Origin: Acidimangrovimonas pyrenivorans
Lineage (GTDB): Bacteria; Pseudomonadota; Alphaproteobacteria; Rhodobacterales; Rhodobacteraceae
NCBI RefSeq assembly: GCF_042643245.1
Contig: NZ_JBHRSK010000013.1
Location: 62,001 to 126,000, forward strand
DNA: 64,000 nt
Reading direction: 5' to 3'
Positions 9,601-17,042 of the stretch are shown here, piece by piece. Position 1 is the first letter of the stretch. Every line of letters begins with the position of its first letter. Under the pieces are notes generated by a model. The model worked only from the letters and a program-made list of their open reading frames with translations. It was not told the origin of the DNA and ran no database searches. The position numbers were made by a program, and so were the translations under genes.

Positions 9601-9780
9601 CAGCAGCCCCGAGCGGATGCGTTCGCGCAATTCACTGGCCGCGGCCTCGGTGAAGGTCACGGCAAGGATGCGTTCGGGCCTGACGATCTTGCGCCCCACC
9701 CAGTCCGACAACTGGGTCTTGATATGATGAGTCTTACCGGCACCCGCCCCGGCGGGAACTATGACCAGTCCGTCGTCCAT
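6607..9780 (-). CDS. AddA-like UvrD helicase-nuclease
   Basis: The protein has 1057 residues. Superfamily 1A helicase motifs are clear: Walker A PAGAGAGKTHH (residues 9-19), VTFTEAAASELR, STIHGLGLRIL, Walker B CVIIDEFQDTNP (about 350), GDVKQSIMGFQGAD, LDRNWRST, and near the C-terminal third LTWHAAKGREWP and LLYVALTRARDRLVLE. The end has a RecB-type nuclease, IPGTIDLLALG then LLVDHKSGG. It therefore unwinds and cuts DNA with the partner encoded 2 bases upstream. Housekeeping AddA is similar in layout, but the position among defence genes and a small, divergent partner suggest an accessory copy with an anti-phage or anti-plasmid role. Confidence 0.85.
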   Translation of the reverse strand: MDDGLVIVPAGAGAGKTHHIKTQLSDWVGRKIVRPERILAVTFTEAAASELRERIRSGLLADGLVTEALAVERAYVSTIHGLGLRILTEHAFAAGVSPQPRHLADPERDLLIRQALAHAKSLDPIKADPERFGYQPNWQKGETIEDSLRGRILSMVDLLRGLGDKGLDPGLIEPGLARLEAIYGPTLTDLTAARTALDRAVQTMLTAFPDGGLDTVTAKGPRETLEKNLALFRMVARDPGLLDRDWGLWQSLRKLFVSNSRSKTPEGYDDCATAIMEAANLLPRHPGPLADSKLHLECLIACAQEVMGAYEDRKKALGLIDFADMITGAERLLRKDQAVRQAVLDEIDCVIIDEFQDTNPVQFALLWQLGQLAPRTLLVGDVKQSIMGFQGADPRLSTALAEANPGSVQPLDRNWRSTPAVMAFVNAVGAGLFGEGYNPLTPTREAVDGPALEVLNVVKGRGVRKYSKPHEHVAERIALLLKDGETVTDRQTKAIRKARPSDIALLVCRHATAARYADELRARSVPVRIAEDGWAQSPVIQAARAALSFAANPADIHSGLVLRTLGPDPLDLQVALAAQINGSLADDPMLMQLAGLSDALARLPVSVALDQVLEMSGLRAWAERLSDGPQARADLLRLEAEAAEFEAAHRDLKAASGFHGETAKVFLGWLEARADERDFDRRPDPSADSAEAVEILTWHAAKGREWPITVVAEFDNHIEERPGTTSARFDALDRIDDMGAVLASARLIHTPAFAAPEVQARFIEDRRPDFEANTRNLLYVALTRARDRLVLEWPSFLKPRDDEAPEASCLFHVFEDACAPQIGRDGLRIGETNCPAVVRELPEHAEVTVYGENHMANPARFGAATPLPAIPLTPWRLQPSQATSPGAAPASQAVALGPAWPETASNAARGTALHLALRTYLTRPDLGPTLPEATGLDETTLARVAERAAALKSWLTEQGYSDLQCEIPVLGRSPEGAEIPGTIDLLALGTRGCLLVDHKSGGTGQGLGAYWPQLSTYAGLVPQIAPGHPLQGVAVFWVDHGLLEVIFDPAIADISPA

Positions 9781-9782
9781 GC

Positions 9783-12329
9783 TTAGTCCTCCTCGACGTC
9801 GCGGATAAACGCCCGGACAAGGGGGGATCCATCGGTCAGGGCGTAAGGCTTGAAGCCGGCCTCTTTCTCGAAGAAGTCCTCGTCTTCTGAGGTGTTCAGT
9901 CTGACACGGCCTGCGCCGAGTTCCGCCAATCGCTCAGTGAGTGATACGATCGCTTGCGCATTGACGGCTTCGCCCATGTCGCGGGCGGGGGAACCATTGG
10001 CAAGGGCGACGCCTGAGGTCAGAAGCCCGCCGTCGTTCATCAGGTGATAGGCGATACCGACCGTGTGACCGATCAGCTTGTCCATTCCGTCGCCGTCCCT
10101 CCGGATTGGGCGGGCGATCATGTCTCGATATAGACCTGCCTGCAGGTCCCACCCGGCCTCCATCCGTTTGCTCCTATTGCGCGTGCCGCTTTTCTTGTGA
10201 TCGACGATCAAGAGGTCGCCATCAGGCAGTTCGAGAATCTCGTCGGCCTTTCCATGCAGTCGGATGCCATGTGCCTCGCCGGCCAACCACATCTCGTTGC
10301 CGATGATGCGCGCGCCGAGCGCCTGCAGGTGATCGCGCCAAGTAACGGCTGCCTGCTGGATTTCACGCTCCAACCCCTTGCGCTCCATCTCCCATGCTGA
10401 GCTGCGCAGGAAGCCTGCGTGACGGGCGAGGGCACTGTCGTAGGTCTTCGAGACGGCTTCGAGCAGAGCCGGAGGATCGGGCAGGTCCTCTCCTACGCGA
10501 AACACGTGCTCGAACACCTCGTGCGCGATGTTGCCCTTGATCCGGACGTCCAGCGCTTCGGCCGACCAGCCCATGTCGCTGGCGCCCAATTCTTCGAGAA
10601 GCCAGGCGAGCGGGCTAACGAGCAGTTTCTCAAGCCTGCTGGGCGATTGTGGCTTGGCGGTTCCGTCATCCTCGCGGCGCAGCGCAAGCAGATCCTCGCG
10701 GGGGAAGCAAAGCGCTTCGGGGAGCGGCGATGCCTCGGGCAGCGGCGCTGAACTGTGATACGCAATCGGCCAGTCTGCAGGGGCCAGGCGCGAAAGATCC
10801 GTCAACAGGTTGGCCGGTTCCTCGATGCCTTCAATCGCTCGACCGACGAGGGAAAGCCCGGTGGAAGGGGCGAGACGTCCCCCAGACATATCCCGCCACG
10901 GAACGAGGAAGGTGGCACTTTCGCTGACCGCGCGAAGTTGCGCATCGAAGAGCGCAAGGCTGTGAGAGAGGCCCTCCGCCCGGTCGCGCAGTTGCAGGCC
11001 GGTCGACGCGCGGATCGCCGCGATCTCGCTGTCGAGGAACATCGGATTGGTCCCCGGGCGCGTCGGATAGGCTCCTTCGGTGAAGTCTGCCAGGATGAGG
11101 TGACGACACGACCGCCACGGACTTTCGAGAGCGGACCAAAGGCTGACTCCCTGGAGATTGCGCACGGCTTCGGCCCGGGCGGCTTGCCCCACTTGCATTG
11201 ACCGCAGAAGGGCCTCCCAATCGAGGAGGTCATCGCCGGCAGGAAGGGGAATGCGCGCACGCAAGGCCTCCCCTTCGGACAACTGAGTGCATATCCGGTC
11301 GATCAGGAAGCGCAGTTGCTGCAGGCTGGCTGCCGAGGCGCGGACGTCCTTCCACAACGCCTTGTGTTCCGTGTTCGGATCAAGAATCTTGCCTCGAAAG
11401 TCTCCCTCCATAAGGCTCTCTGCGAGATCGCGGCCGGTCTGGGCGGCCCAGGGCATAAGGGGAGACAGGGCAAGGCTTGCCAGCACCATGGCAGGCGTGG
11501 GTGAGCGTTTGGCCAGAAGCAACTGGAGCGCCGTCTCCCCAAGGATGTCGCGCTCGGGCGGGGCTGCCGGCAGCCCCGAGAGCGGGACACCCTGCGCCGC
11601 AAAGGCCCGGGCTAACTGACCCGGATCGGCAGAAGTCAGCACGGCTATCTCGCGGGCAGGGACGCCCACTTCGATCAGTGCGCGCGCCCGCGCCGCTGCG
11701 AAATCGGCACAGGCGGCGAGGTCGCGCAGACCGAAGAAGGAAAGGCTGTTGTCAGCCGGACCGGCAGAAAGATCCTTCGCCCCGACCCCTCCTTGCAAAG
11801 CGTGTAACCGGCTGCCCGCCGGTGCAACGGGCATTTCGACTGGGGCCGGAATCGCACCGAACTCCGCCTTTAGCCGATCATGTAGCGCGCGCATTGCTGC
11901 GGACGCCGATGGATCGAGCGACCCCTCCACGACGGGCAGGCGATCGAGAAACCGGCCATGCGGGAGCTCCAGCACATGGCGAACCGTGGCGAGCCCTTCG
12001 GGCAAGGCATCGCCCAGCCGCTGCCAAAGTGCGACCAGGGCCGTGAGATGCCGTTTTGCGCGGCTGTCGGGTAGTGCTTCCGCCGACGGCAGCCGCAGAT
12101 CCGGTGTGGCAAGCACCAGGTCCTCGAGCGCCGCGACCACCGCCGCGATCGTCTCGACCGGTGCATTGGCCATGCTCTCTGCCCAGACCGGATCGGGCGC
12201 TTCTGCGATGGCACTGCCCGGCGCCCAACTCTCAGCCTGCGGAGCGAGCGAAAGTTCGGCCAGACGATCGGCGCTTAGCCGGTAGCGCACGGCTGAATGA
12301 GGATCGGCAACGAGGAAGGGGGTGAACAT
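9783..12329 (-). CDS. AddB-like PD-(D/E)XK nuclease
   Basis: The protein has 848 residues. The N-terminal two thirds look like an inactive helicase scaffold (for example FFGLRDLAACADFAAARAR, then VGVPAREIAVLTSADPGQLA), as in AddB. The C-terminal nuclease begins at SRLEKLLVSPLAWLLEELGA and has the catalytic GKADEILELPDGDLLIVDHK set, about residues 690-712. No cysteine cluster surrounds this domain, so the iron-sulphur staple of classical AddB appears absent. Length is below that of chromosomal AddB (around 1000). It is the promoter-proximal gene of the two-gene operon. The pair probably forms an AddAB-like complex that degrades linear DNA. Confidence 0.75.
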   Translation of the reverse strand: MFTPFLVADPHSAVRYRLSADRLAELSLAPQAESWAPGSAIAEAPDPVWAESMANAPVETIAAVVAALEDLVLATPDLRLPSAEALPDSRAKRHLTALVALWQRLGDALPEGLATVRHVLELPHGRFLDRLPVVEGSLDPSASAAMRALHDRLKAEFGAIPAPVEMPVAPAGSRLHALQGGVGAKDLSAGPADNSLSFFGLRDLAACADFAAARARALIEVGVPAREIAVLTSADPGQLARAFAAQGVPLSGLPAAPPERDILGETALQLLLAKRSPTPAMVLASLALSPLMPWAAQTGRDLAESLMEGDFRGKILDPNTEHKALWKDVRASAASLQQLRFLIDRICTQLSEGEALRARIPLPAGDDLLDWEALLRSMQVGQAARAEAVRNLQGVSLWSALESPWRSCRHLILADFTEGAYPTRPGTNPMFLDSEIAAIRASTGLQLRDRAEGLSHSLALFDAQLRAVSESATFLVPWRDMSGGRLAPSTGLSLVGRAIEGIEEPANLLTDLSRLAPADWPIAYHSSAPLPEASPLPEALCFPREDLLALRREDDGTAKPQSPSRLEKLLVSPLAWLLEELGASDMGWSAEALDVRIKGNIAHEVFEHVFRVGEDLPDPPALLEAVSKTYDSALARHAGFLRSSAWEMERKGLEREIQQAAVTWRDHLQALGARIIGNEMWLAGEAHGIRLHGKADEILELPDGDLLIVDHKKSGTRNRSKRMEAGWDLQAGLYRDMIARPIRRDGDGMDKLIGHTVGIAYHLMNDGGLLTSGVALANGSPARDMGEAVNAQAIVSLTERLAELGAGRVRLNTSEDEDFFEKEAGFKPYALTDGSPLVRAFIRDVEED

Positions 12330-12721
12330 CCTGACACCTTAGGGGCTAAGAACGCGAAACTCACCACATCTGGATGTTTTGTGCGGATCGAGGAAATGAA
12401 CCTATTCCGTGCTTTTCGCGATTTGTTGTCGAACTCGGTTAGGTTGTTGCGCGTTCACCCTATCGCCCAAGGGTGGAATTGCCAATCCAGTTTGAATAGC
12501 CTCATGGTCATGGACGCCTTCTCCCCGATTTTGAGGCAGGGAGGCAATGATGGGCAAAGCAACTTCAGCGACGAGTTCAAGCGGGACGCTGTCGCGCAAA
12601 TCCTGTGAAGGCTTCATCTCCTGAACCCGTTGCGTCATCCAGAAGACATGCTTCTGAAGTGCTTTGGGACCGAACCAATCAGTTAGCCTTGGGCGGTTCA
12701 AATTCTCTTCATCGGCCACAG
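12330..12721 (+). other. Non-coding stretch with IS scrap
   Basis: This 392-base interval lies between two minus-strand gene blocks. It contains the IS3-type remnant described at 12548-12606. Nothing else was recognised. It must also hold the promoter of the AddAB-like pair, but no clear -35/-10 was picked out. Confidence 0.6.
12548..12606 (+). mobile_element. IS3-family OrfA remnant, frameshifted
   Basis: After GGGAGGCAATG, the codons from ATG 12550 read MGKAT and then, one base out of frame, FSDEFKRDAVAQIL before a stop. The joined peptide has the look of the start of IS3-family OrfA transposases (the xFSxEFKRDAV motif). The rest of the transposase is absent, and no terminal repeats were found. 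It is a dead scrap that shows past insertion-sequence activity in the island. The assignment rests on about 19 residues. Confidence 0.5.
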
Positions 12722-13789
12722 CTATGAAATGCCAAACCTCTGTTTGAGCGCCTCGACCGTCGAGCGCCACTTCGGGGTGACGGGCTTGCATACCGTGTTT
12801 TGATTGCCAAACATTCCCACCTCTTGAATGCCTTGGTCTTCCGGCAGCGTCTTCAGCCACTCGACCGGCACGAAGTATTCGGCTTTCTCTGGATCATCGA
12901 CGAACTGTCTATGGTAGTTTCCTTGCAGGGTCTCCAAGGCGAGGTTCTCATCGATCTCAAAGTCCCTCGCAGGCACCCGCGGACCAGTCACACGTCCGAC
13001 TCCAACAAAGCCCTTCCCAGGGATCTTGACCCAGACGCGATCCCCCTCCGAGAGCATGCGGAGCGAGTTGCTATACCAACTGCCGCCCCCGCCCGAGATG
13101 AACCCGTATTGGACGGCCTCATCCCAGCGACGGGTGTTGTCAGCCCCAAAGCTGACGTAGAATTCGCCATTCCACGGCTCCTTCTCTCCGCGACGTGCGC
13201 CGCTGGCAGCCTGCACCTGAACTTCGCCCGGGTCGATCAGCCAAGCGCGGCTTAGCAACTGCTGACCGTCGTGGTCGAAGACCTGGAAAAACAGCACGTT
13301 GATGGCGAGCCCACGATCATTCAGGTAGTTCACGATCCGCTCGCTGCTGGCATCGAGCGATGCAGCGACGATCACGACTTGATGGCTCTCATTGATGGTA
13401 TCTTCATCGAGGGGCTGTCCGAAGCTTGCGAGGAAATCCTCAGACAGGCTGCGATTGGGGCGGAAGCGCCCGTATATGTTGGCCACGTCGTCTGCGTCCA
13501 GTCGTTCCACCCACGAGGCGTAGTCGAGTGCCTGTGCCACTACCTCTCTTGGTGTCCTGTCCCGCTTCAACTCGACGAGGACAAGAGTGCCATCCGGCGC
13601 GATGGCAAGCAGGTCCACTCGGCCGCCAAAGCCGGTGTCGATCTGTCGGCCGATCAGCATCCATTCGGAAGAGAGGATCCTCGGTTGGGCGACGATCATG
13701 TCCTCAAGCATCTGCTCGGACGGCAATGTGCCTTGGGAGATTTCGGTCGGGTTGGGCGAAACGGTCCAGACGGCATGACTGATGGGCAT
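12722..13789 (-). CDS. NucS/DUF91-like PD-(D/E)XK nuclease
   Basis: The protein has 355 residues from ATG 13789, which has GATAAGGGAA at good spacing; an ATG at 13822 would overlap the upstream gene by 20 bases. The N-terminal domain shows the NucS-type core GFGGRVDLLAIAPDG (Asp about 59) followed by LVLVELKRD (Glu73, Lys75) and a helical VVAQALDYASWVERL. The C-terminal part (EGDRVWVKIPGKGFVGVGRV) looks like a PUA/EVE-type beta barrel, a fold that often reads modified bases. A nuclease fused to such a reader suggests cleavage guided by DNA state. It is the last gene of the type I restriction operon, 13 bases after the HNH gene. Confidence 0.7.
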   Translation of the reverse strand: MPISHAVWTVSPNPTEISQGTLPSEQMLEDMIVAQPRILSSEWMLIGRQIDTGFGGRVDLLAIAPDGTLVLVELKRDRTPREVVAQALDYASWVERLDADDVANIYGRFRPNRSLSEDFLASFGQPLDEDTINESHQVVIVAASLDASSERIVNYLNDRGLAINVLFFQVFDHDGQQLLSRAWLIDPGEVQVQAASGARRGEKEPWNGEFYVSFGADNTRRWDEAVQYGFISGGGGSWYSNSLRMLSEGDRVWVKIPGKGFVGVGRVTGPRVPARDFEIDENLALETLQGNYHRQFVDDPEKAEYFVPVEWLKTLPEDQGIQEVGMFGNQNTVCKPVTPKWRSTVEALKQRFGIS

Positions 13790-13802
13790 GAAAACTGTTC
13801 CC

Positions 13803-15113
13803 TTATCCCGAAGTGCGATCATCCGCTTCGAGGCCCCTGACGACGTTGATCAACCGTCGGAACTCCGCGTCGTCGGATGCCTGTTTCCAGAAGTTGATGA
13901 ACCGGCAGACCAGCTGAACATTGCCGGCTTCATAGTGCCCGTCGCTGTCGATGCGATCGAGGGAAGGCAACATATTCGGGTCGTCGTGGCTTCCGCTGAA
14001 TTGGAAAGGAAGACCTGTAATCGCACACCGATCTCCCTGAATGTCCAGCAGTTCCCGTATCTTCTTGTCCAACTCGTAGTCGGACATGCGAAGCTCCTTG
14101 TCCTTGACCGTTCGTTCAACGACCTGGCCGTTCGAGTTGAAGACAGTTCTGTTGACCGAATATTTGATCTCCGCGATCGAGCGTTCACGGCCTCCAAGCA
14201 CCCGCTCGCTGCCTCTTTCTCCAGATGCCAGATCTCCAGAGGCTTCCAGCTTGAGAAGCGTCGTGTAAACCCAGCAGAATGAGTGAGCGTCGATCAGTCG
14301 GATGCCCGAGAGGCCCGTCACCGTTTCGATGGCCGGTCGCAACCCATCCAAGACGGCGTTGTAGGTGCGGTAGTTTTCCCAAGAGCAGGCGCGAAGGGTG
14401 TGGAATTCGATGCCGAGTTCCCGGAACACACGATCGAAGCCTGTGGGCTGGATCGGCATGAAACGCGCCATGTCCTTGAGAAAGAACAGATAGGCGAGCA
14501 AAGGATACTTCGAGTAGGTGAGCTCTCTCAGGTTCTCGAAAATCTCTCCCTCGTTTCTCGTTGAACGATACAAGTCGAACAGGAGGCGCTCGATTGCTCC
14601 TTGGCTTGCGGGGGAGGCCTGAGCCTCCAATAGACCACGGTGGTCGCGGTTCGCATGGCCGTAACGGTTCTGCCAGAAGACGAGGTTGTTTGTGAGATCG
14701 CCGTGGGTGGCCTGGATCTCGATCGCCGCGATTGCATGCTCCAGGATGCCTCCCGTGCCGATCATGTCTTCGGTCCAATCCTCTGGTCGAAGCTTGGTTA
14801 GGGCGAGGTCGCGAAGGCGCGGCTTGTAGCTTTCCCAAGCCGCAATGAGCCCTTCATCGAACGGGGTGAAACCTTCCCCGGACTTGACCTTGAGAAGCTC
14901 TTCGAAACGTTTGAACGAGTCCTCGAAATTGCGAGGCGCGGGAATGCCGATTTGCGTTTCCCGCGAGGTATTGGATGCCGCGGCGCCGTCATACCAGTCC
15001 AGAAACGACCGTAGGGCGCCGGGGGTCTCGAACCGGGCGCGCAGGGTTTCGGGTTTCTTCAGAATGGCAAGTGGCCCGTTTAGGTTTGAGTTTCCGTTGT
15101 TTGCGTCGACCAT
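13803..15113 (-). CDS. HNH-type nuclease, main reading frame
   Basis: The protein has 436 residues counted from ATG 15113. Most of it is helical and unfamiliar. The C-terminus holds an HNH-like core: CAITGLPFQFSG (about 365), then LPSLDRIDSDGHYEAGNVQ and LVC (about 380-403). This is the pattern of small HNH endonucleases in which D-R-I-D and G-N-V-Q-L frame the active site. No good ribosome site precedes ATG 15113. The frame is open further upstream and would fuse to the ORF starting at 15306 if the C9 tract had one base less. It lies in the hsdR-hsdM-hsdS operon, so a role as an accessory nuclease is likely. Confidence 0.7.
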   Translation of the reverse strand: MVDANNGNSNLNGPLAILKKPETLRARFETPGALRSFLDWYDGAAASNTSRETQIGIPAPRNFEDSFKRFEELLKVKSGEGFTPFDEGLIAAWESYKPRLRDLALTKLRPEDWTEDMIGTGGILEHAIAAIEIQATHGDLTNNLVFWQNRYGHANRDHRGLLEAQASPASQGAIERLLFDLYRSTRNEGEIFENLRELTYSKYPLLAYLFFLKDMARFMPIQPTGFDRVFRELGIEFHTLRACSWENYRTYNAVLDGLRPAIETVTGLSGIRLIDAHSFCWVYTTLLKLEASGDLASGERGSERVLGGRERSIAEIKYSVNRTVFNSNGQVVERTVKDKELRMSDYELDKKIRELLDIQGDRCAITGLPFQFSGSHDDPNMLPSLDRIDSDGHYEAGNVQLVCRFINFWKQASDDAEFRRLINVVRGLEADDRTSG

Positions 15114-15306
15114 CAACTCGACGCCGTCGAGCTGTGGCGGGGGGGGGCGGGAGGAACCAGATCATCGCCTCGGACACCGTCCGGTGCAGCGCGAGCACCT
15201 TGCCGTTTGGCGCGGTGAAGCCGATGACGTATTCGGTCGGGGCCTTCGCAGGGGCCTGGTATCGGTCGAGTAGAAGACGCTCGGCCTCGGGAACGGGAAC
15301 ACTCAT
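14989..15306 (-). CDS. Upstream ORF, probable N-terminus of HNH gene
   Basis: ATG 15306 overlaps the hsdS stop (ATGA), the usual sign of a coupled gene. The first 55 residues (for example YVIGFTAPNGKVLALHRTV, then MIWFLPPPP) look like genuine protein. After the C9 tract (G9 at 15139-15147 on the plus strand) the frame turns into Arg-rich nonsense running antisense-like through the HNH gene to a stop at 14989. Removing one C gives a continuous protein of about 500 residues, PPPPQLDGVELMVDANN, that joins the HNH frame. The ORF as drawn is therefore probably only real to about 15148. Confidence 0.55.
   Translation of the reverse strand: MSVPVPEAERLLLDRYQAPAKAPTEYVIGFTAPNGKVLALHRTVSEAMIWFLPPPPATARRRRVDGRRKQRKLKPKRATCHSEETRNPARPVRDPRRPTVVSGLV
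15139..15147 (+). repeat. G9 homopolymer (C9 in coding strand)
   Basis: Nine consecutive G residues lie exactly at the frame junction between the ORF from 15306 and the HNH frame. A tract of this length is prone to slippage in replication and transcription. It may switch the downstream nuclease on and off, or be a sequencing or assembly error. Confidence 0.8.
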
Positions 15307-17042
15307 TCAGCGGCCTCCATGGTTTTCTTATCGGGTTCCAGCGCCTCGTGGAGGAGGGCTTCGAGAAGGCGGGTGCGGGTGGTGTCGGCTTGCGCGAGGG
15401 CGACCTCCAGCCGGTCGCAGAGGGCCATGAGGGCGTCGACCTTGGCCACGATGCGGTGTTGTTCGGCGAGGGGGGGAAGAACCACGTGCATGGCCAGCCA
15501 AGCGGGGTAGTAGATCGTCTGGTGAACCGCCCCCTTGCTAAAACGAGAAATCGCAGGTCGCTCCGCAATCATGACCAGCTGAAGCCATTCTGAGGCAATC
15601 GCTTCTGTCGGCACCCAGTTCACGAAGTCCTGACTGGTTGCCATCTCTCGTCCCATGATGACCACATAGCCAACGGAGGCGGTCCGGCTGAAGCAGACCG
15701 TCCCCTCCGGTAGCAGTCTTGCCGCTGAATTCGCCAAGCCAGCTTCATTGGTGTGCTGGATCGTGTCGTGGATGCGCCCGTTGTTGTGGGCGCGCGCGTC
15801 GACGAGGCCCATCCAAGGGATATCGCCGCCCCACCAGTCCGCTCGGTTCCTGCTGGGTGTATGCCCGCTTTCCAATCGCGCCACCTGGACGAGCGGAACC
15901 CAGAGCCAGCCCGAAGGGACCGAGATGTCCGGCTTGTTGATGGACAGACCGCAGTCGCCCGGAATGAGCTCGGGGCTACGCTTCGCATATCGCGGAGGTG
16001 GAGGCAGCTTCTCGGAACGTTTCAGCAGTTCTGACGCCGGCTCATCTTCGGGATCCTGCTCCACCAGCTTTCCGCGGACGGCGAGGTTGAGGATGGTCTG
16101 GCGCAGGGTCTTGATCTGGTCGGGGCGGGTCGTGAGGGCGGGGAGGGTGTCGAGGGCGAAGCGGGCGTGGGCGGGGAAGTCCTGATTGGTCGTTTCGAGG
16201 GCGGTCAGGCGCGCGAGGCTGGCGGCGGTGAGCCGGTCGCGCGTCTCCTCGCGGGTCTTGCGGGCCTCCTCCAGCCGATCGCAGAGCGCCATGAGTTCAT
16301 CGACCTTCGCCACGATCCGGCGCTGCTCGCCGAGAGGTGGTAGGGGAACCACAAACTGAGTTACATCGGTCAGGCGAAAGCTGTTTTTTATGCCGCGCTG
16401 AGGGGCGTTGAACTGATCCTGAGCGAATGGCGATCGGAATAGTTCTGCAAGATAGCGGCTCCTCATCTCCGGCATCGGCCTGACCATCGCTGTATGCTGG
16501 TTTATGTATGCCTCTCCGAACCCATCAGGTATTAGTCCCAGCATACCCACATCGCCCGTGATCGAGATCAGGATATCTCCGGCTTCAAGCCGAGTTCGCG
16601 TCCCTTCACCATCCGCCGGTGGTTGCACCCGCTGTATCTTGTCGAGGCGAAGGCGATAGTGGTCTTTCGAGAGGTTTCCCATCCGAACGAAAATTGCGCC
16701 TTCGTTCGAGTAATGTTTCGCCCAGTCACGCGAGCCGCTCGTCACGAATTGGCTTAGTGAGCCAAGCCGCGCCCAAGCCCAACCGTCCGGTAGCTCAAAT
16801 GCCTTGTCGGCCTCCGACAGTGGCGGCAAGGGTTTCTCCCGCGTAATCTGGCCCGTCTTCGCCAGCTGCACCTTTTCCGCCCCGATCCGCTTCAGCAGCT
16901 CCGACGCCGACTCCTCCGCCGGATCCTGAGCCACCAGCTTCCCACGCACTGCCAGCTCCAGCACGAACCGCCGCAACCGGGCGATGGCATCCGGGGCGTC
17001 GCTGATCTGCTCGTAGAGCTCCAGAAGGCGGTCGGCGTTCAT
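15303..17042 (-). CDS. hsdS: Type I restriction specificity subunit HsdS
   Basis: The protein has 579 residues with two target-recognition domains, each followed by a conserved helix: EQRRIVAKVDELMALCDRLE after the first and EQHRIVAKVDALMALCDRLE after the second. TRD1 covers about residues 90-240 (WARLGSLSQFVTSGSRDWAK to PLPPLGEQ). TRD2 covers about 380-545 (WLWVPLVQVARLESGHTPSR to LPPLAEQ). The two TRDs differ in sequence, so the DNA target should be bipartite and asymmetric. The start ATG overlaps the hsdM stop. The near-identical helices give internal DNA repeats that can recombine and swap TRDs. Confidence 0.95.
   Translation of the reverse strand: MNADRLLELYEQISDAPDAIARLRRFVLELAVRGKLVAQDPAEESASELLKRIGAEKVQLAKTGQITREKPLPPLSEADKAFELPDGWAWARLGSLSQFVTSGSRDWAKHYSNEGAIFVRMGNLSKDHYRLRLDKIQRVQPPADGEGTRTRLEAGDILISITGDVGMLGLIPDGFGEAYINQHTAMVRPMPEMRSRYLAELFRSPFAQDQFNAPQRGIKNSFRLTDVTQFVVPLPPLGEQRRIVAKVDELMALCDRLEEARKTREETRDRLTAASLARLTALETTNQDFPAHARFALDTLPALTTRPDQIKTLRQTILNLAVRGKLVEQDPEDEPASELLKRSEKLPPPPRYAKRSPELIPGDCGLSINKPDISVPSGWLWVPLVQVARLESGHTPSRNRADWWGGDIPWMGLVDARAHNNGRIHDTIQHTNEAGLANSAARLLPEGTVCFSRTASVGYVVIMGREMATSQDFVNWVPTEAIASEWLQLVMIAERPAISRFSKGAVHQTIYYPAWLAMHVVLPPLAEQHRIVAKVDALMALCDRLEVALAQADTTRTRLLEALLHEALEPDKKTMEAAE

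Noticed and set aside
6607..12329. Housekeeping addAB
   Set aside because: Not fully excluded. The small B subunit without cysteine cluster and the island context made an accessory pair the better call.
15303..17042. CRISPR-like or tandem repeats in hsdS
   Set aside because: The two repeated stretches are the conserved helices after each target-recognition domain, as expected for any two-domain HsdS.
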